From Variovorax sp. CAN15 (GTDB taxonomy: Bacteria; Pseudomonadota; Gammaproteobacteria; Burkholderiales; Burkholderiaceae_C), in NCBI RefSeq assembly GCF_030462475.1, contig NZ_JASMRZ010000001.1, positions 55,860 to 119,859 of the forward strand: 64,000 bases of DNA, read 5' to 3'. Both the position numbers and the translations under genes were made by a program. Below the pieces are notes generated by a model. That model was not told the DNA's origin. It ran no database searches and saw nothing but the letters and a program-made list of their open reading frames with translations. Positions within the stretch are counted from its first letter, which is position 1. Each line of letters opens with the position of its first letter. Below, one piece after another: positions 42,423-50,963 of the stretch.

Positions 42423-42593
42423 TATCCGGCGCTTTCGGCATTCTTATCAGTGCCTACCCTTTGCGCTCCTGGGTGCAGCCCGTCGATTACCTCCATTTTT
42501 GTCACGGATAAATCCCGCTTGCGGCTCTTACTCGCCAGCAAAGTATCGAATAAAGTTCGTCCCAGGATTGCATTTTTCTCAAGGAGAAACCCC

Positions 42594-44768
42594 ATGACCG
42601 CCCGCACCACCGCCCACGGACTCCAGGTCGCGACCGAGCTGCATCGCTTCATCGAGGACAAGGTCCTCCCCGCCAGCGGCGTGGCCAGCGACGTCTTCTG
42701 GAAGGGCTTCGACGCCATCGTCCACGACCTCGCGCCGAAGAACATCGCCCTGCTCGCCGAGCGCGACCGCCTGCAAAGCGAGCTCGACGCCTGGCACAGG
42801 AAGAACCCCGGCCCCATCGCCGACATGCCGGCGTACCGCGCCTTCCTCGAGAAGATCGGCTACCTGCTGCCCCAGCCCAAGGGCGTGAAGGCCACGACCG
42901 CGAACGTCGACTCCGAACTCGCGCTGCAGGCCGGCCCGCAGCTGGTGGTGCCGATCCTCAATGCACGCTATGCGCTCAACGCCGCCAACGCGCGCTGGGG
43001 CTCGCTGTACGACGCGCTCTACGGCACCGACGCCATTCCCGAGACCGGCGGCGCTGAAAAAGGCAAGGGCTACAACCCGGTGCGCGGCGCCAAGGTCATC
43101 GAGTTCGCGCGCAACGTGCTCGACCAGGCCGCGCCGCTGCAGAACGGCTCGCACAAGAACGCCACCGGCTACAGCGTGAAGGACGGCAAGCTCGTCGTCG
43201 CGCTGCAAAGCAGCAGCACAGGTCTGGCCGACGCCTCGCAGTTCATCGGCTACCAAGGCGACGCGGCCGCGCCGTCGTCGGTGCTGCTCAAGCACAACGG
43301 CATCCACCTCGACATCCGCATCGACCGCTCCACGCCCATCGGCAAGAGCGACGCCGCCGGCGTGAGCGACCTGGTGCTCGAAGCCGCGCTCTCGACCATT
43401 CTCGACCTGGAAGACTCGGTGGCCGTGGTCGACGCCGCCGACAAGGTGGTGGCGTACTCGAACTGGCTGGGCATCGTCGAAGGCACGCTCACGGAAGAAG
43501 TCGCCAAGGGCGGCAAGACCTTCACGCGCGGCCTGAACCCCGACCGCGAATACACCGGCGCCGACGGCAAGCCCGTCAAGCTGCACGGCCGCTCGCTCAT
43601 GTTCCTGCGCAACGTGGGCCACCTGATGACCAATCCGGCCGTGCTCTACGAAGGCGGCAAGGAGATTCCGGAAGGCATCCTCGACGCGGTCGTCACCACC
43701 ACCATCGCCACCATCGACCTCAAGCGCAAGGGCAACTCGCGCACCGGCAGCATCTACATCGTCAAGCCGAAGATGCACGGCCCGGCCGAAGTGGCTTTCG
43801 CCAGCGAGCTGTTCGGCCGAGTCGAACAGTTGCTCGGCCTGCCCGCCAACACCGTGAAGCTGGGCATCATGGACGAGGAGCGCCGCACCAGCGTGAACCT
43901 CAAGGCCTGCATCGCCGAAGCGGCCGCGCGCGTGGCCTTCATCAACACCGGTTTTCTCGACCGCACCGGCGACGAGATGCACACCGCCATGCAGGGCGGC
44001 CCGATGATCCGCAAGGGCGACATGAAGTCCAGCGCATGGATCGGCGCCTACGAAAAGAACAACGTGCTGGTCGGCCTGTCGTGCGGCCTGCGCGGCAAGG
44101 CGCAGATCGGCAAGGGCATGTGGGCCATGCCCGACCTGATGGCCGCCATGCTCGAGCAGAAGATCGCGCACCCCAAGGCCGGCGCCAACACCGCCTGGGT
44201 GCCCTCGCCCACCGCCGCCACGCTGCATGCGCTGCACTACCACCAGGTCAGCGTGACCGCGGTGCAGCAGGAGCTGGAAAAGATCGACGCCGACGCCGAG
44301 CGCGACAACATCCTCAATGCCCTGCTGCAGGTGCCGATCGCGGCCGAAGCCAAGTGGAGCGCCGAAGAGCGCCAGCAGGAGATCGACAACAACGTGCAGG
44401 GCATCCTCGGCTACGTGGTGCGCTGGATCGACCAGGGCGTGGGCTGCTCCAAGGTGCCCGACATCCACAACGTCGGCCTGATGGAAGACCGCGCCACGCT
44501 GCGCATCTCCAGCCAGCACATCGCCAACTGGCTGCTGCACGGCGTGGTCACCAAGGCCCAGGTCGACGAGACCTTCCAGCGCATGGCCAAGGTGGTCGAC
44601 GAGCAGAACGCGGGCGACCCTCTCTACAAGCCGATGGCCGGCAACTTCACCACCTCGGCGGCCTACAAGGCGGCGCAGGACCTGGTGTTCAAGGGCATCG
44701 AGCAGCCGAGCGGGTATACGGAGCCGCTGCTGCATGCATGGCGGTTGAAGGTGAAGGGCGAGGCCTGA
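42594..44768 (+). CDS. glcB: Malate synthase G
   Basis: Malate synthase G condenses glyoxylate with acetyl-CoA to make malate. The 724-residue protein has the expected length and signatures: [42 protein letters not shown] and [18 protein letters not shown] strong ribosome binding site (AAGGAG) precedes the ATG. No isocitrate lyase or glycolate oxidase genes are in the window, so it is a stand-alone glyoxylate-use gene. Confidence 0.97.
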   Translation: MTARTTAHGLQVATELHRFIEDKVLPASGVASDVFWKGFDAIVHDLAPKNIALLAERDRLQSELDAWHRKNPGPIADMPAYRAFLEKIGYLLPQPKGVKATTANVDSELALQAGPQLVVPILNARYALNAANARWGSLYDALYGTDAIPETGGAEKGKGYNPVRGAKVIEFARNVLDQAAPLQNGSHKNATGYSVKDGKLVVALQSSSTGLADASQFIGYQGDAAAPSSVLLKHNGIHLDIRIDRSTPIGKSDAAGVSDLVLEAALSTILDLEDSVAVVDAADKVVAYSNWLGIVEGTLTEEVAKGGKTFTRGLNPDREYTGADGKPVKLHGRSLMFLRNVGHLMTNPAVLYEGGKEIPEGILDAVVTTTIATIDLKRKGNSRTGSIYIVKPKMHGPAEVAFASELFGRVEQLLGLPANTVKLGIMDEERRTSVNLKACIAEAAARVAFINTGFLDRTGDEMHTAMQGGPMIRKGDMKSSAWIGAYEKNNVLVGLSCGLRGKAQIGKGMWAMPDLMAAMLEQKIAHPKAGANTAWVPSPTAATLHALHYHQVSVTAVQQELEKIDADAERDNILNALLQVPIAAEAKWSAEERQQEIDNNVQGILGYVVRWIDQGVGCSKVPDIHNVGLMEDRATLRISSQHIANWLLHGVVTKAQVDETFQRMAKVVDEQNAGDPLYKPMAGNFTTSAAYKAAQDLVFKGIEQPSGYTEPLLHAWRLKVKGEA

Positions 44769-44814
44769 TCGCCTTCCCCGGCCCGACATCGCGCCGGGCC
44801 TGACGAACGCGACG

Positions 44815-44836
44815 AACGGCGCCCGAGGGCGCCGTT
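44815..44836 (+). terminator. Candidate terminator after glcB
   Basis: A perfect 9-bp stem (AACGGCGCC / GGCGCCGTT) with a CGAG loop lies about 45 bp after the glcB stop. The T run is short (TTCT), so it is a moderate candidate. Confidence 0.55.
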
Positions 44837-44904
44837 CTGCATGATGGGCGGCCTGCCGTTAGCATCGACGGCGCTCCTCTTTCGCCTCCCGCCCCTCTTC
44901 CCCG

Positions 44905-46179
44905 ATGAACACGAACGCGGCATCGCCGCCTCCGCCGCGCTGGACCTCCTCCGCGGCCGCCATGCTCGTGGCCCTGGCCACCGCCTTCGCCCTGAGCCAG
45001 GCCTTCCGCACCGTCGGCGCCATGATGGCCACGCCGCTCACCAGCCACTTCGGGCTCACGCCGCAGCAGCTGGGCTCCTGGGCGGGCACCTTCCACTTCA
45101 TGTTCGGGATCATGCAGCTCGCGATGGGCGTTTCGATCGACATGTTCGGCGTGCGCCGCACGGTGCTGACGGCCTTTCCGCTGGCCATCGCGGGTGCGGT
45201 GCTTTGCGCGATGGCGCCGAATTTCCATGCGCTGCTGCTGGGGCAGGCGCTGATCGGCGTGGGCTGCGCGCCGGCCTTCCTGGCCTGCACGGTGTTCATC
45301 GCGCGGCACTTCGATGCCTCGCGCTTCACCGCGATGTCGGGGCTGGTGATGAGCCTGGCGGGGATGGGCATCCTTTTCACGGGCACGCCGCTGGCGCTGC
45401 TGATCGAGGCTTCGTCGTGGCGCGTGGGCTATGCGGTGCTGGGGGCGTTCGCGGTGCTGTCGTGGCTGATCATCTTCTGGCGTGTGCGCGAGCCCGCGCG
45501 GGCGGTGGATATTGCGCCCCCGGAACAGATGGAGCGCCAGTCGCTGCGCAAGGCCGTTCGCGAGCTGCTGCCGCTGTTCGCGATGCCGCACACGCTGGGC
45601 TTGCTGTGCTTCGCTTGCGTGTCGTACGCGGCCTTCATCACGCTGCGCGGGCTGTGGCTCGGCCCGGTGCTGCATGACCGCCACGGCCTCTCGCTGGTGG
45701 CCAGCGGCAACGTCGCGCTGGTGATGACGGTCGCCGGCATGATCAGCCCCACGCTCTTCGGCCGCATGGACCCGGGCGGCGTGCGCCGCACGCACTGGAT
45801 GATGGGATGCGCCTTCGCCGGTGCGCTGATGTTCGGCGCGATGGCTTTCACGCATTCGCCTCTGGTGGACATAGGCCTGCCGATCATCTACGGCCTGCTG
45901 TCGGGCTACAGCGTGCTGCAGTACGCGTACACCAAGAACGCCTACCCGGCAGCCATGACGGGGCGCGCGATGGCGCTGATGAACATGGCGATGTTCCTCG
46001 GCGTCTCGCTGATGCAGTGGACCACCGGCGTGGCCGCGTCGTGGGCCGTGGCGAACGGGGTGGAGCCGTTTCGCGCGGTGTTCCTCACGGTGGCGGGCAT
46101 GCTGGCCGCGGGCAACCTGGCGTTCTTCCTGCTGCCGCGCGCGCCTGCGCGGGCCGCCTCGGCGCAGCTCAGCGCTTGA
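44905..46179 (+). CDS. MFS transporter, paralogue of the 14311-15561 gene
   Basis: This 424-residue 12-helix permease shares long blocks with the MFS protein at 14311-15561, such as ALSQAFRTVGAMMATPL, GQALIGVGCAPAFLACTVF and FAMPHTLGLL. The substrate is unknown. It lies downstream of glcB, separated by a terminator-like hairpin. Its end overlaps the convergent EamA gene by 11 bp. Confidence 0.88.
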   Translation: MNTNAASPPPPRWTSSAAAMLVALATAFALSQAFRTVGAMMATPLTSHFGLTPQQLGSWAGTFHFMFGIMQLAMGVSIDMFGVRRTVLTAFPLAIAGAVLCAMAPNFHALLLGQALIGVGCAPAFLACTVFIARHFDASRFTAMSGLVMSLAGMGILFTGTPLALLIEASSWRVGYAVLGAFAVLSWLIIFWRVREPARAVDIAPPEQMERQSLRKAVRELLPLFAMPHTLGLLCFACVSYAAFITLRGLWLGPVLHDRHGLSLVASGNVALVMTVAGMISPTLFGRMDPGGVRRTHWMMGCAFAGALMFGAMAFTHSPLVDIGLPIIYGLLSGYSVLQYAYTKNAYPAAMTGRAMALMNMAMFLGVSLMQWTTGVAASWAVANGVEPFRAVFLTVAGMLAAGNLAFFLLPRAPARAASAQLSA

Positions 46180-46606
46180 TCGCCAGCATCAGCACGCCGC
46201 CCGCGATCATCGCCACGCCGGCCCACTCGCGGCCGGAAGGACGCTCGCCGAGGAACATCACCGCGAAGAGCACCACCAGCACCACGCTGAGCTTGTCGAC
46301 CGGGGCTACGCGCGAGGCGTCGCCCACCTTGAGCGCACGGAAGTAGCAGACCCAGGACGCGCCCGTCGCGAGCCCCGAGAGCACGAGAAAAAGCCAGGTG
46401 CGCGGCGACAGCAGCAGCGGGTTCGTCCACTTGCCGGTGGCGTTCACGAAGACCAGCAGCACCGCGAAGATGACCACGGTGCGCACCAGCGTCGCCATGT
46501 CGGAATCGACGCCGGCCAGGCCCAGCTTGGCGAGGATGGCCGTCAGCGCGGCGAAGACGGCCGAGAGGGCGGCCCAGAGGAACCAGTTGGAGGCGGTGAG
46601 ATTCAT
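46169..46606 (-). CDS. Single-domain EamA-family transporter
   Basis: This 145-residue protein has four to five membrane helices and one EamA unit: AALSAVFAALTAILAKLGLA and RVAPVDKLSVVLVVLFAVMF. Single-unit EamA proteins work as dimers and move small metabolites; the substrate is unknown. The ATG at 46606 matches the family N-terminus (a start at 46621 would add five residues). Confidence 0.88.
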   Translation of the reverse strand: MNLTASNWFLWAALSAVFAALTAILAKLGLAGVDSDMATLVRTVVIFAVLLVFVNATGKWTNPLLLSPRTWLFLVLSGLATGASWVCYFRALKVGDASRVAPVDKLSVVLVVLFAVMFLGERPSGREWAGVAMIAGGVLMLAIKR

Positions 46607-46683
46607 CGTGCTTTCTTTCATCGGGGATGGCGCGGCGCCTGCATCATGCGCGATGCGACTTTGCCTCTACCTGACGAATGGCT

Positions 46684-47445
46684 TCAGATGTCTTCGCCCA
46701 GGCGCGCGCGGATCTCCTTGCGGCTGAGCTGGCGCTTGGTTGCGGCATAGACGTCGTCGCGCCCGTACATGGCCCGGTTGCTCGACACGCCGAACTCCGG
46801 CCGGCCCCACGCACACGTGGTCCTGACGAAGCAGCGCCGCAGCACGTCGAAACGCTTGTCCCAGACACCCGGGGCCTTCATGGGCGGCGTGGCTGCCAAG
46901 GTGATCTCGAACCAGTCGCCGTTCACGCGGTGCCATTGCGTGAGTTCGTCGATCACGACGAACGACAGCTCTGCCTTCGTGCCGCCGCGCTCACGCCGTC
47001 GAGCCTGTGAAAACCGGCGGTTGGGCAAAAGGATGCCGGTGGCGGGGTGCACGAAAAGCTTGACCCGCGAAGCCTCCTCCAGCGGCACGCGCTCACCGCG
47101 GCCCCACCACCCCGCACGCACCAGCACCTGCCCGCCGTGCATCACCGCATCGCGTTCGACGAAGTCGTCGATGTGCTCGAAGATATGCGCCTGCACGACG
47201 CTGCGTCGATCGATGGTGCTGCAAAGCTCCGAATACACCTTGTCCCAGGGCCGGTGCACCTGCTTGTGCAGCCAGCGCTTGAGCGGCGCGAGGTTCTCGT
47301 TGAGCCCCTTGGGGTATTCGTAGCCCTGCTTCATGCCCAGTCGCGAGCCGCGCTCCTTGCTGTTGCGCCACTTGCGTCCATCGCCCTGCACGCCGCCACC
47401 GCGGCGCGGCCGTTCGACGATGACCTTGTCCATGTCTTCACGCAT
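46684..47445 (-). CDS. Conserved hypothetical protein, basic, second gene of a two-gene cassette
   Basis: This 253-residue protein is basic (KVIVERPRRGGG near the start, QLSRKEIRARLG at the end). The central part contains VHPATGILLPNRRFSQARRR and FVVIDELTQWHRVNGDWFEI. I do not recognise a domain. The N-terminal pattern MREDMDKVIVERPRR seems familiar from hypothetical proteins in distant bacteria, but no function is known to me. An excellent ribosome binding site (AGGAGG, 47450-47456 region) lies at the end of the preceding small gene, whose stop is 2 bp upstream. Confidence 0.75.
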   Translation of the reverse strand: MREDMDKVIVERPRRGGGVQGDGRKWRNSKERGSRLGMKQGYEYPKGLNENLAPLKRWLHKQVHRPWDKVYSELCSTIDRRSVVQAHIFEHIDDFVERDAVMHGGQVLVRAGWWGRGERVPLEEASRVKLFVHPATGILLPNRRFSQARRRERGGTKAELSFVVIDELTQWHRVNGDWFEITLAATPPMKAPGVWDKRFDVLRRCFVRTTCAWGRPEFGVSSNRAMYGRDDVYAATKRQLSRKEIRARLGEDI

Positions 47446-47447
47446 GG

Positions 47448-47666
47448 TCAGTCCTCCTGCACGATGTTGCGCGCTGCCTTCTGCAACGCCACCTTCTGCG
47501 CGCGCCGTTCAGCGCTGTGGGTGCGCAGGTGGCGCCCCGCCTTCTGGCTTGCTTCGCGGCGCGCCAGAGCGGCCACCACGGGATTGCGAGGTGCCGCGTT
47601 CGGCACCGAAAAATAGAACCGACCCAGACGCTTGTCGTCGTCACGGGCCCTTCGTTGAGCACTCAT
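47448..47666 (-). CDS. Small basic hypothetical protein, first gene of the cassette
   Basis: This 72-residue protein (starting MSAQRRARDDDKRLGRFYFS) is highly basic and probably helical (KVALQKAARNIVQED at the end). The stop is 2 bp from the next ATG, so the two genes are translated together. The function is unknown; the basic character suggests nucleic-acid binding. The start at 47666 is favoured over longer forms that run into a stem-loop upstream. Confidence 0.6.
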   Translation of the reverse strand: MSAQRRARDDDKRLGRFYFSVPNAAPRNPVVAALARREASQKAGRHLRTHSAERRAQKVALQKAARNIVQED

Positions 47667-48077
47667 GTGCACACACTCCGAAAAACAAGAAGGCCCCGGC
47701 GAATGGCTGCGCGGGGCCTTTGTCGATGGGCCTCGGCGGATGCGTGGATGCACATCGGCCGGGGCGGTCGGTGTGCGGGTCAGGTGTTCAGGAAACGGTT
47801 CATTGGATTGGTATGGCGCCCGGGAGGTTGATCGTCACCGGGCACGGTGGGAGCAAAAAACTGTTGCCGAAAAAACGAAGGGCGGATTTTGTCGATCGCG
47901 CATGCGATGCGCAAGCGCCGCGTGCATCTTGTGTGGTGCAAAGCCTACGTGACGAGGCAAGTGAATCCAATCGCGCGCGGGCAACGTATCAGGATCAAGC
48001 GCATCGCGCCTCCGAGCTGTTGGCGGTTTCCACAGAGAGCCTCGAGAACCATCCCATCACCTTTCCAGGAGACTTCA
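47667..48077. other. Gene-free stretch between the cassette and the fasciclin gene
   Basis: This 411-bp stretch contains a stem-loop (47690-47720) and the ribosome binding site of the fasciclin gene, but no convincing gene. Short open frames here lack family similarity or a ribosome binding site. It may hold the promoters for both divergent units. Confidence 0.5.
47690..47720 (-). terminator. Stem-loop in front of the two-gene cassette, possible attenuator
   Basis: A 9-bp perfect stem (AAGGCCCCG / CGGGGCCTT) with a 13-base loop is followed, on the minus strand, by CTTGTTTTT. That is the layout of a terminator placed in the leader of the cassette, 24 bp upstream of its first ATG. It could be an attenuator, or the end of a small RNA. 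Confidence 0.45.
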
Positions 48078-48653
48078 ATGAAGAAACTCGTGATCGCAGC
48101 CAGTGTGTCCGTCCTCCTCGCAGCCTGCGCGGGCGGCATGGGCATGAGCGGCAACAGCAGCAGCGGCATGTCGAACCCGATGGTCGGCGGCGCCCCGATG
48201 TACCCCACGAAGGACATCGTCGACAACGCGGTGAATTCGAAGGACCACACCACGCTGGTTGCCGCAGTGAAGGCAGCGGGCCTCGTCGACACGCTGAAGA
48301 GCCCCGGCCCCTTCACCGTATTCGCGCCCACCAACGCGGCCTTCGCGGCGCTGCCCGCAGGCACCGTCGACACGCTGCTCAAGCCCGAGAACAAGGCCAC
48401 GCTGACCAAGGTGCTGACCTACCACGTGGTGCCCGGCAAGCTCGACGGCGCGGCGCTCAAGAGCGCGATCAACGCGGGCGGCGGCAAGGCCATGCTGAAG
48501 ACCGCGAGCGGCGGCATGCTCACCGCGACGATGAGCGGCGGCAACGTGATGGTGACCGACGCCAAGGGCGGCACGGCGATGGTGACGATCGCCAACGTGT
48601 ACCAGTCCAACGGCGTGATCCACGTCGTGAACAAGGTGCTGCTGCCGGGCTGA
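48078..48653 (+). CDS. Fasciclin-domain lipoprotein
   Basis: This 191-residue protein has a lipobox signal (VLLAAC, Cys about residue 17), a short Gly/Ser/Met-rich linker and one FAS1 domain (about 45-190: [20 protein letters not shown], then [13 protein letters not shown] and [13 protein letters not shown]). FAS1 domains mediate adhesion or ligand binding at the cell surface. A good ribosome binding site (CCAGGAGA) precedes the ATG at 48078. Convergent with the LysR gene. Confidence 0.92.
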   Translation: MKKLVIAASVSVLLAACAGGMGMSGNSSSGMSNPMVGGAPMYPTKDIVDNAVNSKDHTTLVAAVKAAGLVDTLKSPGPFTVFAPTNAAFAALPAGTVDTLLKPENKATLTKVLTYHVVPGKLDGAALKSAINAGGGKAMLKTASGGMLTATMSGGNVMVTDAKGGTAMVTIANVYQSNGVIHVVNKVLLPG

Positions 48654-48662
48654 TCGTCCGGG

Positions 48663-49601
48663 TCAGCTGCTGCGCTGCGCGGCCTCGGCCTCCTCGCGCA
48701 GCCATTGCGCGAAGTCCTGCGCATCGCGGTTGCCCGCGGCGCGTCTGGACATCTCGATGAAGTAGCCGCGATGCGAGGCGGCGCCCTCGCCCAGCGGCGC
48801 CACGAGCCGGCCGTCGCGCACCAGTTCGCCCAGCAGCGGCAGCCGGCCGATCACCACGCCCTGCCCCGCCACCGCGGCGGACACGGCATCGGCGTATTGC
48901 GTGAAGCGCAGCGTGCTCTTCATGCGCAGATCTTGCAGCCCCATCACCTTGAGCCAAGGCTCCCAGTCGGCGGTGGGCGCTTCGCTGTGGTCCGGGTACT
49001 CCACGGTCAGCAGCGTGAGCTTCGGGAAATCCGAGAGCGCGCGCAGCGATGCCGCGAGCCGGGGCGAGCACAGCGGAATCACCGACTCCTCGAACAGCGC
49101 CGGCCCCGCGCCACGGCCGATGGGCGCGAAGCGCACCGCGAGGTCGATGCGGCTGCTTTCCAGGTCGAGCACGTCCAGCGTGGCCGACACGCGCACGTCG
49201 ACCTGCGGATGGCTGCCGGTGAAGCGCGCCAGCTTCGGAATGAGCCAGATCGAAGCGAAGCCCGGCGTGGTGGTGATCGCCACCTGGCGCGGCGCCGAGC
49301 TCGCGCGCACCCGCGCGGTGGCGTCGCGCAGGCGCTCCAGGCTGTCGGTGACGGCGCGCTGCAGCACGCCGCCAGCCTCGGTGAGCGACAGCGCGCGGTG
49401 ACGCCGCTCGAACAGCAGCACGCCCAGGCTGGCTTCCAGCTGCTGGATCTGTCGGCTCACGGCCGACTGCGTGAGGTGCAGCTCGCCGGCCGCCAGCGTG
49501 AAGCTCAGCCGGCGCGCGGCCGCCTCGAAGCTGCGCAGCAGTTCGAGCGGGGGAAGCTCGCCGCCGGTCGTGCTGGGGGCTTTCGCATTCTCTGAGCGCA
49601 T
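48663..49601 (-). CDS. LysR-family regulator divergent from the DUF2917 gene
   Basis: This 312-residue protein has a GcvA-type winged helix (ELLRSFEAAARRLSFTLAAG, LTQSAVSRQIQQLEASLG) and a LysR effector domain. It has the start MRSENAKAP at 49601; a much longer open frame upstream belongs to antisense reading of neighbours. It is divergent from the DUF2917 gene and probably controls it and/or itself. Confidence 0.92.
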   Translation of the reverse strand: MRSENAKAPSTTGGELPPLELLRSFEAAARRLSFTLAAGELHLTQSAVSRQIQQLEASLGVLLFERRHRALSLTEAGGVLQRAVTDSLERLRDATARVRASSAPRQVAITTTPGFASIWLIPKLARFTGSHPQVDVRVSATLDVLDLESSRIDLAVRFAPIGRGAGPALFEESVIPLCSPRLAASLRALSDFPKLTLLTVEYPDHSEAPTADWEPWLKVMGLQDLRMKSTLRFTQYADAVSAAVAGQGVVIGRLPLLGELVRDGRLVAPLGEGAASHRGYFIEMSRRAAGNRDAQDFAQWLREEAEAAQRSS

Positions 49602-49643
49602 GCAATGAGTTCCGAATGACCGTGTGCAAGGAGGGCTTCGGCT

Positions 49644-49665
49644 CACTATATTCATTCGCATAGTG
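49644..49665. promoter_or_regulatory. Inverted repeat between the LysR and DUF2917 genes
   Basis: CACTAT-(10 bp)-ATAGTG is a perfect inverted repeat, with a further nested CATTC/GAATG pair, in the gap between the two divergent genes. The position and spacing suit a LysR-type operator. Confidence 0.5.
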
Positions 49666-49683
49666 AATGCAATGGAGCTTGCC

Positions 49684-50058
49684 ATGAGCACCTCTTCCGC
49701 CTCCTCGACCGCCGCCTCGTCTTCTTCTCCCGCCGTGACCTTCTCGTCCAGCACTTCCCGCTTCCACGTCAGCCTGCCGAAGCGCTCGGTCTTTGCCGTG
49801 CCCGACGGCGCAGGCGTGGGCATCGAATGCCGCAGTGGCTCGGTGTGGGTGACGATCGACAGCGACACGCGCGACATCGTGCTGGAGCCCGGCGAACGCT
49901 TCGAGAGCACCGACCACCGGCGCGTGCTGGTGTCGGCGCTGGAGTCGTCGTGCATCACCGTGTCCGACGCGCAGCCGGCCGCGATGCCGCTGCGTTCGCG
50001 CGATGCCGGCGCATGGTCGCCATGGCGACTTCGCCTCCACGGGTTGTCCCCGGCTTGA
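49684..50058 (+). CDS. DUF2917 protein
   Basis: This 124-residue protein has a Ser-rich start and a small beta-rich domain (about 28-100: GVGIECRSGSVWVTIDSDTR and DIVLEPGERFESTDHRRVLV) typical of DUF2917. The function is unknown. The ATG at 49684 has TGGAG 7 bp upstream; an ATG at 49672 is also possible. The neighbouring LysR gene is probably its regulator. Confidence 0.8.
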   Translation: MSTSSASSTAASSSSPAVTFSSSTSRFHVSLPKRSVFAVPDGAGVGIECRSGSVWVTIDSDTRDIVLEPGERFESTDHRRVLVSALESSCITVSDAQPAAMPLRSRDAGAWSPWRLRLHGLSPA

Positions 50059-50090
50059 CCGGCCCCCACGCGCATCGAACCATCGATGCC

Positions 50091-50906
50091 ATGAGTTCCG
50101 ACACCACCCCACAGCCCTTCATCCTTCAGGAGCAGGCCGACGGCATCGCCACGCTGACGCTGAACCTGCCCGCCAAGCTCAACCCCATTGCGCGCGATCT
50201 GCAGATCGAGCTGCGCGACGCGCTGGAGCGTATCCGCGACGACCGGTCGGTGCGCGCCGTGATCCTCACCGGCGCCGGCAAGGCCTTCTGCGTGGGCGCC
50301 GACCTGAGTGCGATGGCGCCGCCCGAAGAGGGCAAGTCGCTCGGCACACAGACCGCCGAGTGGATGCAGAGCCTGAGCAACCCGCTGATCGAGACGCTGC
50401 GCACGCTGCCGGTGCCGGTGGTCGCTGCGGTGAATGGCCCGGCTGCCGGCGCGGGCGTGGGCCTGGCGCTCGCGGCCGACGTGACCATCGCGGCGCGCAG
50501 CGCCTACTTCTACCTGCCCTTCTTGCCGAAGCTCGGCATCGTGCCGGACCTGGGCTGCACCTGGGCCATCCCGCGCCGCGCGGGCCGTGCGCGCGCCATG
50601 GGCATGGCATTGCTCGACGAGCGCGTGGGCGCGGGCCGCGCGGTGCAGTGGGGCCTGATCTGGGCCTGCGTGGACGACGAGCAGTTGCACGAAGAAGCAA
50701 AGAGCATCGCGCAGCGCCTGGCCCGCCTGCCGGCGCACGCGGTGCTCGAAGCACGCGAAGCCTTCGAGGCCTCGGAGCACCACACGCTGAAGGAACAGCT
50801 GCACTACGAGAGCGAGCGCCAGCGCGAGCTGATCGACCGGCCCAGCTTCCGCGAGGGCGTGAGCGCCTTCCTGCAGAAGCGCCCGCCAATCTTCGAAAAC
50901 CGCTGA
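50091..50906 (+). CDS. Enoyl-CoA hydratase/isomerase-family protein
   Basis: This 271-residue crotonase-fold protein has ILTGAGKAFCVGADLSAM, the oxyanion-hole stretch AAVNGPAAGAGVGLALAAD, and FLPKLGIVPDLGCTWAIPR. It probably hydrates enoyl-CoA thioesters in beta-oxidation or related breakdown. The usual catalytic glutamates are partly replaced (GIVPD), so an isomerase role is possible. The neighbours do not define a pathway. Confidence 0.88.
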   Translation: MSSDTTPQPFILQEQADGIATLTLNLPAKLNPIARDLQIELRDALERIRDDRSVRAVILTGAGKAFCVGADLSAMAPPEEGKSLGTQTAEWMQSLSNPLIETLRTLPVPVVAAVNGPAAGAGVGLALAADVTIAARSAYFYLPFLPKLGIVPDLGCTWAIPRRAGRARAMGMALLDERVGAGRAVQWGLIWACVDDEQLHEEAKSIAQRLARLPAHAVLEAREAFEASEHHTLKEQLHYESERQRELIDRPSFREGVSAFLQKRPPIFENR

Positions 50907-50963
50907 CATCCCGACACGCCGCGGTACTGGCGCCCGCCGGAGGGCTGCAGGACAATCCCGCGC

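Noticed and set aside
42579..44789. A long antisense frame across glcB.
   Set aside because: The sequence is a shadow of the malate synthase gene with no domain or ribosome binding site.
47665..47952. A 95-residue plus-strand frame in the cassette-fasciclin gap.
   Set aside because: It lacks a ribosome binding site, overlaps the stem-loop and shows no recognisable domain.
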